Shown here: one piece after another, positions 1 to 10,727 of the stretch | Layout: each line of letters opens with the position of its first letter | Position numbering within the stretch: the stretch's first letter is position 1 | Assembly (NCBI GenBank): GCA_014843695.1 | Contig: CM026395.1 | Coordinates: 48,900,557 to 48,964,556, forward strand | Direction of reading: 5' to 3' | Source: Archivesica marissinica | Lineage: Eukaryota; Mollusca; Bivalvia; Venerida; Vesicomyidae | DNA: 64,000 nucleotides | Translations under genes and position numbers: made by a program | Notes under the pieces: model-generated | What the model saw: the letters and a program-made list of their open reading frames with translations, nothing else | The model's database searches: none | What the model was told of the DNA's origin: nothing

Positions 1-3000
1 TATTGTAGATTACATGTACTGTGGGCATTCTATGTAGATTACATGTAATGGGGGTATTCTATGTAGATTACATGTAATGTGGGTATTCTATGTAGATTAC
101 ATGTAATGTGGGTATTCTATGTAGATTACATGTAATGTGGGTATTCTATGTAGATTACATGTAATGTGGGTATTCTATGTAGATTACATGTAATGCAGGC
201 ATTCTATGTAGATTACATGTAATGGGGGTATTCTATGTAGATTACATGTAATGTGGGCATTCTATGTAGATTACATGTAATGTGGGTATTCTATGTAGAT
301 TACATGTAATGTGGGTATTCTATGTAGATTACATGTGACGTGGGCATTCTTGTAGATTACATGTAATGTGGGCATTCTATGTAGATTACATGTAATGTGG
401 GCATTCTTGCAGATTACATGTAATGTGGGCATTCTATGTAGAGTACATGTGATGTGGCATTTTATGTAGATTACATGCAATGTGGGCATTCTATGTGCAT
501 TACATGTACTGTGGGATTCTTGCAGATTACATGTAATGTGGGCATTCTATGTAGATTACATGTAATGGGGGCATTCTATGTAGATTACATGTAATGCAGG
601 CATTATTGTAGATTACATGCAATGTGGGCATTCTATGTAGATTACATGCAATGTGGGCATTCTATGTAGATTACATGTAATGCAGGCATTATTGTAGATT
701 ACATGCAATGTGGACATTCTATGTTCATTACATGTAATGTGGGATTCTTGCAGATTACATGTAATGTGGGCATTCTATGTAGATTACATGTAATGGGGGC
801 ATTCTATGTAGATTACATGTAATGTGGGCATTCTATGTTCATTACATGTAATGTGGGATTCTTGCAGATTACATGTAATGTGGGCATTCTATGTTCATTA
901 CATGTAATGTGGGATTCTTGCTGATTACATGTAATGGGTGCATTCAATGTAGATTACATGCAATGTGGGCATTCTATGTAGATTACATGTAATGCAGGCA
1001 TTATTGTAGATTACATGCAATGTGGGCATTCTATGTTCATTACATGTAATGTGGGATTCTTGCTGATTACATGTGATGGGGGCATTCAATGTAGATTACA
1101 TGCAATGTGGGCATTCTATGTAGATTACATGTAATGTGGGCATTCTATGTAGATTACATGTAATGTGGGCATTCTATGTAGATTACATGTAATGTGGGCA
1201 TTCTATGTAGATTACATGTAATGGGGGCAGTCTATGTAGATTACATGCAATGTGGGCATTCTATGTAGATTACATGTAATGCAGGCATTATTGTAGATTA
1301 CATGCAATGTGGGCATTCTATGTAGATTACATGTAATGGGGGCATTCAATGTAGATTACATGCAATGTGGGCATTCTATGTGCATTACATGTACTGTGGG
1401 ATTCTTGCAGATTACATGTAATGTGGGCATTCTATGTAGATTACATGTAATGGGGGCATTCAATGTAGATTACATGTAATGGGTGCATTCAATGTAGATT
1501 ACATGCAATGTGGGCATTCTATGTAGATTACATGTAATGCAGGCATTATTGTAGATTACATGCAATGTGGGCATTCTATGTAGATTACATGTAATGGGGG
1601 CATTCTATGTAGATTACATGCAATGTGGGCATTCTATGTAGATTACATGTAATGGGGGCATTCTATGTAGATTACATGCAATGTGGGCATTCTATGTAGA
1701 TTACATGTAATGGGGGCATTCTATGTAGATTACATGCAATGTGGGCATTCTATGTAGATTACATGTAATGGGGGCATTCTATGTAGATTACATGCAATGT
1801 GGGCATTCTATGTAGATTACATGTAATGGGGGCATTCTATGTAGATTACATGCAATGTGGGCATTCTATGTAGATTACATGTAATGGGGGCATTCTATGT
1901 AGATTACATGCAATGTGGGCATTCTATGTAGATTACATGTAATGCAGGCATTATTGTAGATTACATGCAATGTGGGCATTCTATGTAGATTACATGTAAT
2001 GGGGGCATTCTATGTAGATTACATGCAATGTGGGCATTCTATGTAGATTACATGTAATGGGGGCATTCAATGTAGATTACATGCAATGTGGGCATTCTAT
2101 GTAGATTACATGTAATGGGGGCATTCTATGTAGATTACATGCAATGTGGGCATTCTATGTAGATTACATGTAATGGGGGCATTCTATGTAGATTACATGC
2201 AATGTGGGCATTCTATGTAGATTACATGTAATGGGGGCATTCTATGTAGATTACATGCAATGTGGGCATTCTATGTAGATTACATGTAATGGGGGCATTC
2301 TATGTAGATTACATGCAATGTGGGCATTCTATGTAGATTACATGTAATGGGGGCATTCTATGTAGATTACATGCAATGTGGGCATTCTATGTAGATTACA
2401 TGTAATGGGGGCATTCTATGTAGATTACATGCAATGTGGGCATTCTATGTAGATTACATGTAATGGGGGCATTCTATGTAGATTACATGCAATGTGGGCA
2501 TTCTATGTAGATTACATGTAATGGGGGCATTCTATGTAGATTACATGCAATGTGGGCATTCTATGTAGATTACATGTAATGGGGGCATTCTATGTAGATT
2601 ACATGTAATGTGGGCATTCTATGTAGATTACATGTAATGGGGGCATTCTATGTAGATTACATGCAATGTGGGCATTCTATGTAGATTACATGTAATGCAG
2701 GCATTATTGTAGATTACATGCAATGTGGGCATTCTATGTTCAGTACATGTAATGTGGGATTCTTGCAGATTACATGTAATGGGGGCATTCAATGTAGATT
2801 ACATGCAATGTGGACATTCTATGTTCATTACATGTAATGTGGGATTCTTGCAGATTACATGTAATGTGGGCATTCTATGTTCATTACATGTAATGTGGGA
2901 TTCTTGCTGATTACATGTAATGGGTGCATTCAATGTAGATTACATGCAATGTGGGCATTCTATGTAGATTACATGTAATGCAGGCATTATTGTAGATTAC

Positions 3001-4540
3001 ATGCAATGTGGGCATTCTATGTTCATTACATGTAATGTGGGATTCTTGCTGATTACATGTGATGGGGGCATTCAATGTAGATTACATGCAATGTGGGCAT
3101 TCTATGTAGATTACATGTAATGTGGGCATTCTATGTAGATTACATGTAATGGGGGCAGTCTATGTAGATTACATGCAATGTGGGCATTCTATGTAGATTA
3201 CATGTAATGCAGGCATTATTGTAGATTACATGCAATGTGGGCATTCTATGTAGATTACATGTAATGGGGGCATTCAATGTAGATTACATGTAATGTGGGC
3301 ATTCTATGTAGATTACATGTAATGTGGGCATTCAATGTAGAGTACATGTAATGGGGGCATTCTATGTAGATTACATGTAATGTGGGCATTCAATGTAGAG
3401 TACATGTAATGTGGGCATTCTATGTAGATTACATGTAATGCAGGCATTATTGTAGATTACATGCAATGTGGGCATTCTATGTTCATTACATGTAATGTGG
3501 GATTCTTGCAGATTACATGCAATGTGGGCATTCTATGTTCATTACATGTAATGTGGGATTCTTGCTGATTACATGTAATGGGTGCATTCAATGTAGATTA
3601 CATGCAATGTGGGCATTCTATGTAGATTACATGTAATGCAGGCATTATTGTAGATTACATGCAATGTGGGCATTCTATGTTCATTACATGTAATGTGGGA
3701 TTCTTGCTGATTACATGTAATGGGGGCATTCAATGTAGATTACATGCAATGTGGGCATTCTATGTAGATTACATGTAATGTGGGCATTCTATGTAGATTA
3801 CATGTAATGGGGGCAGTCTATGTAGATTACATGCAATGTGGGCATTCTATGTAGATTACATGTAATGTGGGCATTCTATGTAGATTACATGTAATGGGGG
3901 CATTCAATGTAGATTACATGTAATGTGGGCATTCTATGTAGATTACATGTAATGTGGGCATTCAATGTAGAGTACATGTAATGTGGGCATTCAATGTAGA
4001 TTACATGTAATGTGGGCATTCTATGTAGATTACATGTAATGCAGGCATTATTGTAGATTACATGCAATGTGGGCATTCTATGTAGAGTACATGTAATGTG
4101 GGCATTCTGTGTAGATTACATGTAATGGGGGCATTCTATGTAGATTACATGTAATGCAGGCATTATTGTAGATTACATGTAATGTGGGCATTCTGTGTAG
4201 ATTACATGTAATGGGGGCATTCTATGTAGATTACATGTAATGGGGGCATTCAATGTAGATTACATGTAATGCAGGAATTATTGTAGATTACATGTAATGT
4301 GAGCATTCAATGTAGATTACATGTAATGTGTGCATTCTGTGTAGATTACATGTAATGTGGGCATTCTATGTAGATTACATGTAATGTGGGCATTCTATGT
4401 AGATTACATGCAATGGGGGCATTCAATGTAGATTACATGCAATGGGGGCATTCTATGTAGATTACATGTAATGTGGGCATTCTATGTAGATTACATGTAA
4501 TGTGGGCATTCTATGTAGATTACATGTAATGTGGGCATTC
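1..4540. repeat. 29-bp satellite array, about 155 copies
   Basis: Tandem 29-bp units of the form ATGTAGATTACATGTAATGTGGGCATTCT fill the left edge of the window, so the array probably continues outside it. Most units contain the 12-bp perfect palindrome ATTACATGTAAT; a common variant (ATTACATGCAAT) breaks it. Between about 1560 and 2680 the two variants alternate almost without exception, giving a 58-bp higher-order unit. Other variants carry a truncated ATTATTGTAGATTAC or a TTCATTAC segment and recur as blocks, which suggests segmental duplication inside the array. Short open frames exist on both strands but only reflect the repeat. Confidence 0.97.
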
Positions 4541-4744
4541 TAAGTTGTATGGATAGTACAAGTGGGCATATGTATGGAGTATAATTCGAAAGATGAAATT
4601 TACAAATTATTTCTATTTTATACTGCCAATATACTTTATGACGGGCGGGTGCGTTTCTGTTTTGGGATACACAATCCTGATGTAACCTAGTCCTATATAT
4701 AAGACCTCTACATAAATTATTGTTTCTGAAATGTATGCCTGGAT

Positions 4745-4838
4745 CACAGGGATTCGGCACGTTTGGGGGTACTAGTATATATATATTTAAGTACTTAAAT
4801 ATATATACTAGTACCACCAAACGTGCCGAATCCCTGTG
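4745..4838. repeat. Near-perfect 94-bp palindrome (hairpin)
   Basis: CACAGGGATTCGGCACGTTT at the left is the reverse complement of the sequence ending at 4838, and the pairing continues through TACTAGTATATATATATTTA into an AAGTACTT centre. The arms are about 46 bp with only a GGG/ACC mismatch, and there is no loop. It sits 200 bp after the satellite, in otherwise unique DNA. It could be a small foldback element or a recombination-prone cruciform. No coding content. Confidence 0.9.
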
Positions 4839-4861
4839 GCCTGGATAGTAAAATGTAAACA

Positions 4862-5760
4862 TTTTTCAAGTCTAAATATTTGGAATTATGTGAAATCAAG
4901 AGCCCAGCCTCAGAGCTCACTTGTTACGGCTACAGCTGGGTGCCTTTCACACCATTGAAGCCAACACACTATCCCGACTTCCACAAGATCAATTGAAAAT
5001 TATAAAACATAACCACAAAAATGAGATATATTGATCCTAGAACTATATTATAGTGTACAGTTATAGCCCTATATTTTATTCAATGTCGTTTATACGTTGG
5101 TGTGTACAGCTGTACAATGTCCGGATTAAAATGAACATCAAATGATGAAGAAAATATTACCGACATGTATCGATACATCATGTTATAAATTCAATAATCT
5201 ATGTCAACAAATAAACAGAAAACCACGTGTAAAATTAGTCTTTTCCCGCGGAATACTTACGATTCTCCGGACATATTTCCTTTAATTAGCCAATATAACT
5301 AACCCTTCCTAGAACATGGCCGAAAACATGTGCAAATATGTAAATAATTCCGTCTGATCAATACCCAACAGCGTCCGGTGCTGTCAAACGCACATTGACA
5401 GAATTGCGGGGAAACTTCACGCACCATAGAATACATAGGTAACTATAGTTTGTTTCAGATAAATCAATTTAGCGTTACACTGTTGAATGATGTGCCTCGT
5501 TTTAAAGTCAAGTCAAGTCAAGTCGAATAAAAAAAACATATTATTCTCTCATTTCACATACATTCATGAAAGAATGAGGCTTACGTTAACAAATAGTGTA
5601 CGAGGTTTTAATAACATGATATATTGCAAATACTAAACATTATAATACTATTACTGTTGACATAGAGAATTATTAGATTAGCAGATACTTGAGGAGATCG
5701 TCAAATGAAAACAAGTGTCTTTCTTTTCATTGGTACAAGAATATTTAATAGATTTGGGAT
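4862..5760. other. Non-coding spacer, no gene seen
   Basis: AT-rich unique-looking DNA between the hairpin and the next repeats. It holds a short (AAGTC)n run near 5510 and a poly-A at 5527. I see no open frame with coding character, no convincing splice sites and no known element. Confidence 0.6.
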
Positions 5761-5767
5761 CGACGGA

Positions 5768-5910
5768 GTCAAGCATTTGTTTTGTCAATGGCGTAACTTT
5801 TTCTTCTTTTTCTTTAATCTAAGTTTATTTATCGTCGTCAAGCATTTATGTTTTGTCAATGGCGTAACTTTTTCTTCTTTTTCTTTAATCTAAGTTTATT
5901 TATCGTCGTT
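5768..5910. repeat. Two-copy ~72-bp direct duplication
   Basis: GTCAAGCATTT..GTTTTGTCAATGGCG through CTTTAATCTAAGTTTATTTATCGTCGT occurs twice in succession. The second copy leads straight into the tail of a reverse-oriented SINE at 5888. The duplication includes the start of that SINE tail (TTTATTTATCGTCGT), so it formed after or together with the SINE insertion. Confidence 0.75.
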
Positions 5911-6080
5911 AGTTACCGGTTGTCCATTTGAGCGACGGGGCCGGGCAGTTTGCCTAACAACACCTTTCCTGGGCAGACACCAGCGGTTAACCTACTTGGT
6001 GCACCAACCTCCGTAAGAAACTGCCATCTTTTTCATATTAAGAGACACGGTCTGAGCGGGGCTCGAACCCGTGACCATCA
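5888..6080 (-). mobile_element. tRNA-derived SINE, family B
   Basis: Read on the minus strand this begins with a Pol III B box (GGTTCGAGCCC near 6065), continues through a body containing TTACGGAGGTTGGTGCACCA, and ends in a tail with GCTCAAATGG, ACCGG and AAATAAAC. A second copy lies at 57545-57752 on the plus strand with the same order of blocks, which is what defines the family. The 43-bp satellite begins just beyond its head. No protein is encoded. Confidence 0.7.
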
Positions 6081-6120
6081 GTGATGCGGATATGTTACAA
6101 TGGAATACAAATCAGCGACA

Positions 6121-7398
6121 TTAGCCACTAACGCACACATATGAGAGACTCCTCCTGCAGAGATTAGCCACTAACGCACACATATGAGAGACTCCTCCTG
6201 AAGAGATTAGCCACTAACGCACACATATGAGAGACTCCTCCTGCAGAGATTAGCCACTAACGCACATATATGAGAGACTCCTCCTGCAGAGATTAGCCAC
6301 TAACGCACATATATGAGAGACTCCTCCTGCAGAGATTAGCCACTAACGCACACATATGAGAGACTCCTCCTGCAGAGATTAGCCACTAACGCACACATAT
6401 GAGACACTCCTCCTGAAGAGATTAGCCACTAACGCACATATATGAGACACTCCTCCTGAAGAGATTAGCCACTAACGCACACATATGAGAGACTCCTCCT
6501 GCAGAGATTAGCCACTAACGCACACATATGAGAGACTCCTCCTGCAGAGATTAGCCACTAACGCACACATATGAGAGACTCCTCCTGCAGAGATTAGCCA
6601 CTAACGCACACATATGAGAGACTCCTCCTGAAGAGATTAGCCACTAACGCACATATATGAGAGACTCCTCCTGAAGAGATTAGCCACTAACGCACATATA
6701 TGAGAGACTCCTCCTGCAGAGATTAGCCACTAACGCACATATAACGCACATATATGAGAGACTCCTCCTGAAGAGATTATCCACTAACGCACATATATGA
6801 GAGACTCCTCCTGAAGAGATTAGCCACTAACGCACATATATGAGAGACTCCTCCTGAAGAGATTAGCCACTAACGCACATATATGAGAGACTCCTCCTGA
6901 AGAGATTAGTCACTAACGCACATATATGAGAGACTCCTCCTGTAGAGATTAGTCACTAACGCACACATATGAGAGACTCCTCCTGAAGAGATTAGTCACT
7001 AACGCACATATATGAGAGACTCCTCCTGTAGAGATTAGTCACTAACGCACACATATGAGAGACTCCTCCTGAAGAGATTAGTCACTAACGCACATATATG
7101 AGAGACTCCTCCTGCAGAGATTAGCCACTAACGCACATATATGAGAGACTCCTCCTGAAGAGATTAGTCACTAACGCACATATATGAGAGACTCCTCCTG
7201 TAGAGATTAGTCACTAACGCACATATATGAGAGACTCCTCCTGAAGAGATTAGTCACTAACGCACATATATGAGAGACTCCTCCTGCAGAGATTAGCCAC
7301 TAACGCACATATATGAGAGACTCCTCCTGAAGAGATTAACCACTAACGCACATACACTAACGCACATATATGAGAGACTCCTCCTTAAGAGATTAGTA
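6121..7398. repeat. 43-bp satellite derived from a SINE tail, ~29 copies
   Basis: Units read TTAGCCACTAACGCACACAT followed by ATGAGAGACTCCTCCTGCAG and repeat every 43 bp. The block ATGAGAGACTCCTCCTGAAG, followed by AGATTAGTCA, matches the reverse complement of the family A SINE tail (ATGAGCGACGCCTCCTGAAG, then AGATTAGTCATTTTAGA) at nearly every position. The array ends in AGAGATTAGTAACTTTAGAT, still resembling that SINE. Early copies have TTAGCC and later copies TTAGTC, closer to the SINE, so the right end looks ancestral. Two copies contain small internal duplications (near 6740 and 7350). Confidence 0.93.
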
Positions 7399-7404
7399 AC
7401 TTTA

Positions 7405-8313
7405 GATAGGTAGGTATATATGTGTAAGGTATTCCGATTTTAGATAGTGATAGGTATGTGGTATGTATGTGGTATGTATGTGGTATGTATGTGTAAGGTA
7501 TGCGGTAGATATGTCTGAGGTATGTGTTAGGTATGTGTGAGGTATGTGGTAGGTATGTGTGAGGTATGTGTTAGGTATGTGTGAGGTATGTGGTAGGTAC
7601 GTGTGAGGTACGTGGTAGGTATTGTGAGGTACGTGGTAGGTATTGTGAGGTATGTGGTCGGTAGTGTGAGGTATGTGGTAGGTATGTGGTAAGTATGTGT
7701 GAGGTATGTCTGATTATGTGGTAGGTATGTGTGAGGTATGTGTGATGTATGTGTGAGGTATGTGGTAGGTATGTGTGAGGTACGTGGTAGGTATGTGTGA
7801 GGTATGTGTGCGGTATGTGTGAGGTATGTGGTAGGTATGTGTGAGGTACGTAGTAGGTATGTGTGAGGTATGTGGTCGGTAGTGTGAGGTATGTGGTAGG
7901 TATGTGGTAAGTATGTGTGAGGTATGTCTGATTATGTGGTAGGTATGTGTGAGGTATGTGTGATGTATGTGTGAGGTATGTTGTAGGTATGTGTGAGGTA
8001 TGTGGTAGGTATGTGGTAGGTATGTGTGAGGTATGTGTGCGGTATGTGTGAGGTATGTGGTAGGTATGTGTGAGGTACGTGGTATGTATGTGTGAGGTAT
8101 GTTTGGGGTATGTGGTAGGTATGTGTGATGTATGTTTGAGGTATGTGGTTGGTATGTGTGAGGTATGTGGTTGGTATGTTTGAGGTATGTTGTAGGTAAG
8201 TGTGAGGTATGTGGTAGGTATGTGGTAGGTATGTGTGAGGTATGTTTGAGGTATGTGGTTGGTATGTGTGAGGTATGTGGTAGGTATGTTTGAGGTATGT
8301 TGTAGGTATGTGT
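7405..8313. repeat. GT-rich minisatellite (GTGTGAGGTATGTGGTAGGTAT)
   Basis: A degenerate array of about 11-bp half units (GTGTGAGGTAT / GTGGTAGGTAT). The plus strand is almost free of C, giving extreme strand asymmetry. Minus-strand frames stay open as Thr-Tyr-His-Ile-Pro runs because the unit lacks stops there. Blocks of about 220 bp recur (compare 7640-7740 with 7870-7970), showing secondary duplication. I treat it as non-coding. Confidence 0.92.
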
Positions 8314-8790
8314 GAGACATAATTTGCTTGTACAGAACAGAAGTTTATTTTGGAAGACTTGTACATGATGCATCGTCTTAGCAAAACTAGTATTAACATA
8401 TACAATTAATGATCACGTGACAATGGAAATGAGAGTGATATCTATTTTGACAATTACACATTTATATCTAGATATAATAACTAATGATGTTGTATGAAGG
8501 TTATGCATAATGTACGATCAATGAAATTAGATTAATAATAATTTATTAATTAGTTTCTTGCAAAAATCTTGCGTTGTTCATGGATTCATCCATTTAAATG
8601 ATCACGGGCAGACACTTGGGCCGATTCGAACCGCAAGTGTCAACCACTATATAATATATATCTTTGATGGAATGATAGGCTGTCAGTTATGCTCATTCCA
8701 ATTGATATAAATGAAATTAATGTCCCACGCATATATACACCCTCACATTTCTAAAAACATCGTTTGCGTGTTTCCTTTCTTTTTAATGTA
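8314..8790. other. Non-coding spacer with a degenerate SINE trace
   Basis: AT-rich sequence without a supportable gene. At 8610-8640 the reverse strand reads GCGGTTCGAATCGGCC, a B-box-like piece of an old tRNA-derived element, but the rest is too decayed to assign. Confidence 0.5.
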
Positions 8791-8792
8791 AT

Positions 8793-9130
8793 CCGATTAG
8801 CGCAGTTGTTAGCACGCTCGCTTCCCACCAATGCAGTCCGGGTTCGATACTCGGACCGGGCTGTATGTCAGATGGTATACGGTGGTCGCCGGTTTCCTCC
8901 CACATAGAACGCTCGCTTCTCACCAATGCAACCCGAGTTCGATTCACGGACCGGGAAATGTGTGAGATGGTACGGTGGTCGCCAGATCGGACAGGTGGGT
9001 GTTCTCCGGGTACTTCGGTTTCCTCCCACACGAATCATGACCACATATACGCTTTCATCCGCGCCAACGAAAATAATTAATATAAGTTGATGAAGCTTGT
9101 TTCGCCGTCGTTGTAAAATAAATCAAGCTT
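8793..9130 (+). mobile_element. tRNA-derived SINE, family C, with duplicated head
   Basis: The element starts with an A-box-like stretch (GATTAGCGCAGTTGTTAGCA), has a B box (GGTTCGATACTC near 8831) and then a second head copy with another B-box-like GTTCGATTCAC (near 8938). It continues through CGGTTTCCTCCCACACGAAT to the tail GCTTGTTTCGCCGTCGTTGT-AAAATAAAT. The duplicated head suggests a dimer or a tandem duplication. Related copies are at 16940-17100, 60325-60545 and, reversed, at 63950-64000. Confidence 0.8.
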
Positions 9131-9312
9131 AAATGTAGTCAACCACCTTGCATTCGTCATTTAATTGAAAATTCCAAATTAACATGCTTATTGTCTCATA
9201 CTTTCATTATCCATGTATGTCATTTTGCAAATGTTATCTGTTTACATGTTACAACATGTCTATGTTGTAGTCTGTCCAAAGATACTGTTCTGTTCTGTTC
9301 TGCTTGTTTTAG

Positions 9313-9603
9313 TGCACCTACCCCAATGGTAACATATCTGGAAACTGGTAATCCAGGGATCGCAGGTTCGACCCCCCGTCTGGCCCTAATAAAATTAACA
9401 GTCTTTCAGATGGGACTTTAAATCGAGGTCTCGTGTCGGTGCTGTACACCGTGCACGTAAACGAACCAGAGGATACTCTGGAATGGGTCTCTATCTGTAT
9501 CATTGCACTATCCTCCAAAATCTAAAATAACTAATCTCTTCATGAGGCGTCGCTCATATGGGCAACCGGTAGCGACGCGATAAATAAACGTAAAACACAC
9601 ACA
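9313..9603 (+). mobile_element. tRNA-derived SINE, family A
   Basis: An A-box-like CAATGGTAACATATCTGG and a B box (GGTTCGACCCC, near 9366) open the element. The body carries CTTTCAGATGGGACTTTAAA and GGTGCTGTACACCGTGCACG. The tail contains the inverted repeat CGTCGCT...AGCGACG around CATATGGGCAACCGGT, then AAATAAACG and a CA-rich end. At least six other copies lie in this window. Confidence 0.85.
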
Positions 9604-9633
9604 CCATCACTTCTCCACCGATCATCAGAGAAG

Positions 9634-9783
9634 ATGGACGATCCTGAGAGGCTTCGACAAGAATACCAACTAGTCGTTCTCCAACATCAGTATGACATCA
9701 TCGAATTGGCACTTCACCAGATCCGTGCCAACAGGATGCGGAAGAGAAGGGGTCAACGACGGGGGGGGGGGTCTGGGTCATGA
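9634..9783 (+). pseudogene. PIF/Harbinger transposase, N-terminal remnant
   Basis: A 49-codon frame starts at ATG 9634 and stops at TGA 9781. It reads MDDPERLRQEYQLVV and ends IRANRMRKRRGQRR before falling into a run of glycines made by a G homopolymer (9760-9771). The acidic start followed by an Arg-rich segment is what I expect at the N-terminus of animal Harbinger transposases, which normally continue for a further 300 or more residues with a DDE domain. That domain is absent, and the reading runs straight into the 3' end of the convergent MADF gene. This is an internally deleted element, identified from the N-terminus and from the neighbouring MADF gene. Confidence 0.55.
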
Positions 9784-10120
9784 AGTGCGACAGTATCTTG
9801 TTCATAGCTGATCTCGCCTTCCTGAACTTGGTCTTGGGCATGCTGACCAAACCGTCACGGACGTAGGTGGCGAAGGCGGTGCGATCGGTGATGGGCTGCT
9901 GGTATGCATGGCTAAGCTGTTTGAGGCCCTCGCCGGACTCATGCACCCTCTTCTGGAGAGATTCCAGGAGAGCGCCGTCGTCGTTCTGAGCGCGCTTGGT
10001 CCGTGATGATGAGGGGAGGGTAAATGTGATATCAGCATCATTGGGACCAACTTGCTGCTCGGCGTAAGCTGCCTCAGCAGCATCTAGGTCCCCCTCAATG
10101 GCGTAAATAGTGGCTTTCAC
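9784..10120 (-). pseudogene. MADF gene of a Harbinger element, second exon
   Basis: The minus strand has a good acceptor (TTTGTCTTTGCAG, AG at 10122-10121) and then opens as VKATIYAIEGDLDAAEAAYA in phase 0. It encodes an acidic linker followed by a helical C-terminal stretch (DRTAFATYVRDGLVSMPKTK and KARSAMNKILSHFM). Harbinger MADF/Myb-like partner proteins usually end in such a conserved segment. The exon then hits the homopolymer junction with the transposase remnant, so the original stop has been lost. In the living element this protein would bind DNA and help bring the transposase to the ends. Here it is part of a broken copy. Confidence 0.55.
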
Positions 10121-10727
10121 CTGCAAAGACAAATAATAACAAGAAATGCGTCTGCCGAACGCGGATGCCACCGTTAGCATATTTGACATTCTTACAAACT
10201 GCTTAACCAAAAAACAAATAGTTACCCGGAGGCTCATGTGGGCACCTGAAATTCTTACAAACTGCTTAACCGAAATTTTGACGGACGGACGGACGCACTG
10301 TCCAAACGCTATATGCCACCCGTGCAAGTATGATAGCTGTATGTGCTACATTGAGTGAGAAACGGACATAAACGCGAAAACTTAACATTGGTCTGGACGG
10401 CGGCTAAACTCCCAAGTACAAAGTCTGGACGGCGGCTAAACTTCCAAGTACAAAGGGGCACAACTGGGAACATAATACACGGACCGGAATGTTTTTGTGA
10501 ATCGACATATAAAATTTATTTAATTTCGGCATGTGGAAACTAAATATATTGAGAAAACATTTCGTTTACAGACAGACGAAAGACAGACACAGGGGCGATC
10601 GCTATAGCTCCCGAACCTTTTCGGTCGGGGATAAAAGTCATAAGCAAAAAGAATGCAAAAATGAATGCAAATTGAATAGCCATTAAAAGAATGAGGTCCA
10701 GAAAAAGTAAAATAGTAGTATACTTAC
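10121..10727 (-). other. Intron of the MADF gene with embedded repeats
   Basis: Bounded on the minus strand by GTAAGTA (10727-10721) and TTTGCAG. Inside are two ATTCTTACAAACTGCTTAAC copies (about 10190 and 10249), a GACGGACGGACGCACTGTCC stretch, two copies of GTCTGGACGGCGGCTAAACT near 10390 and 10425, and a GACAGACGAAAGACAGACAC run near 10570. They look like fragments of other short interspersed elements. No coding content. Confidence 0.5.

Noticed and set aside
1..4540. CRISPR-like array
   Set aside because: The repeats are contiguous and have no unique spacers, and the sequence is eukaryotic. The same holds for all other arrays here.
7571..8405. Thr-Tyr-His-Ile-Pro repeat proteins on the minus strand
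   Set aside because: Three overlapping frames are open at once, which is a property of the GT-rich unit and not of a gene.
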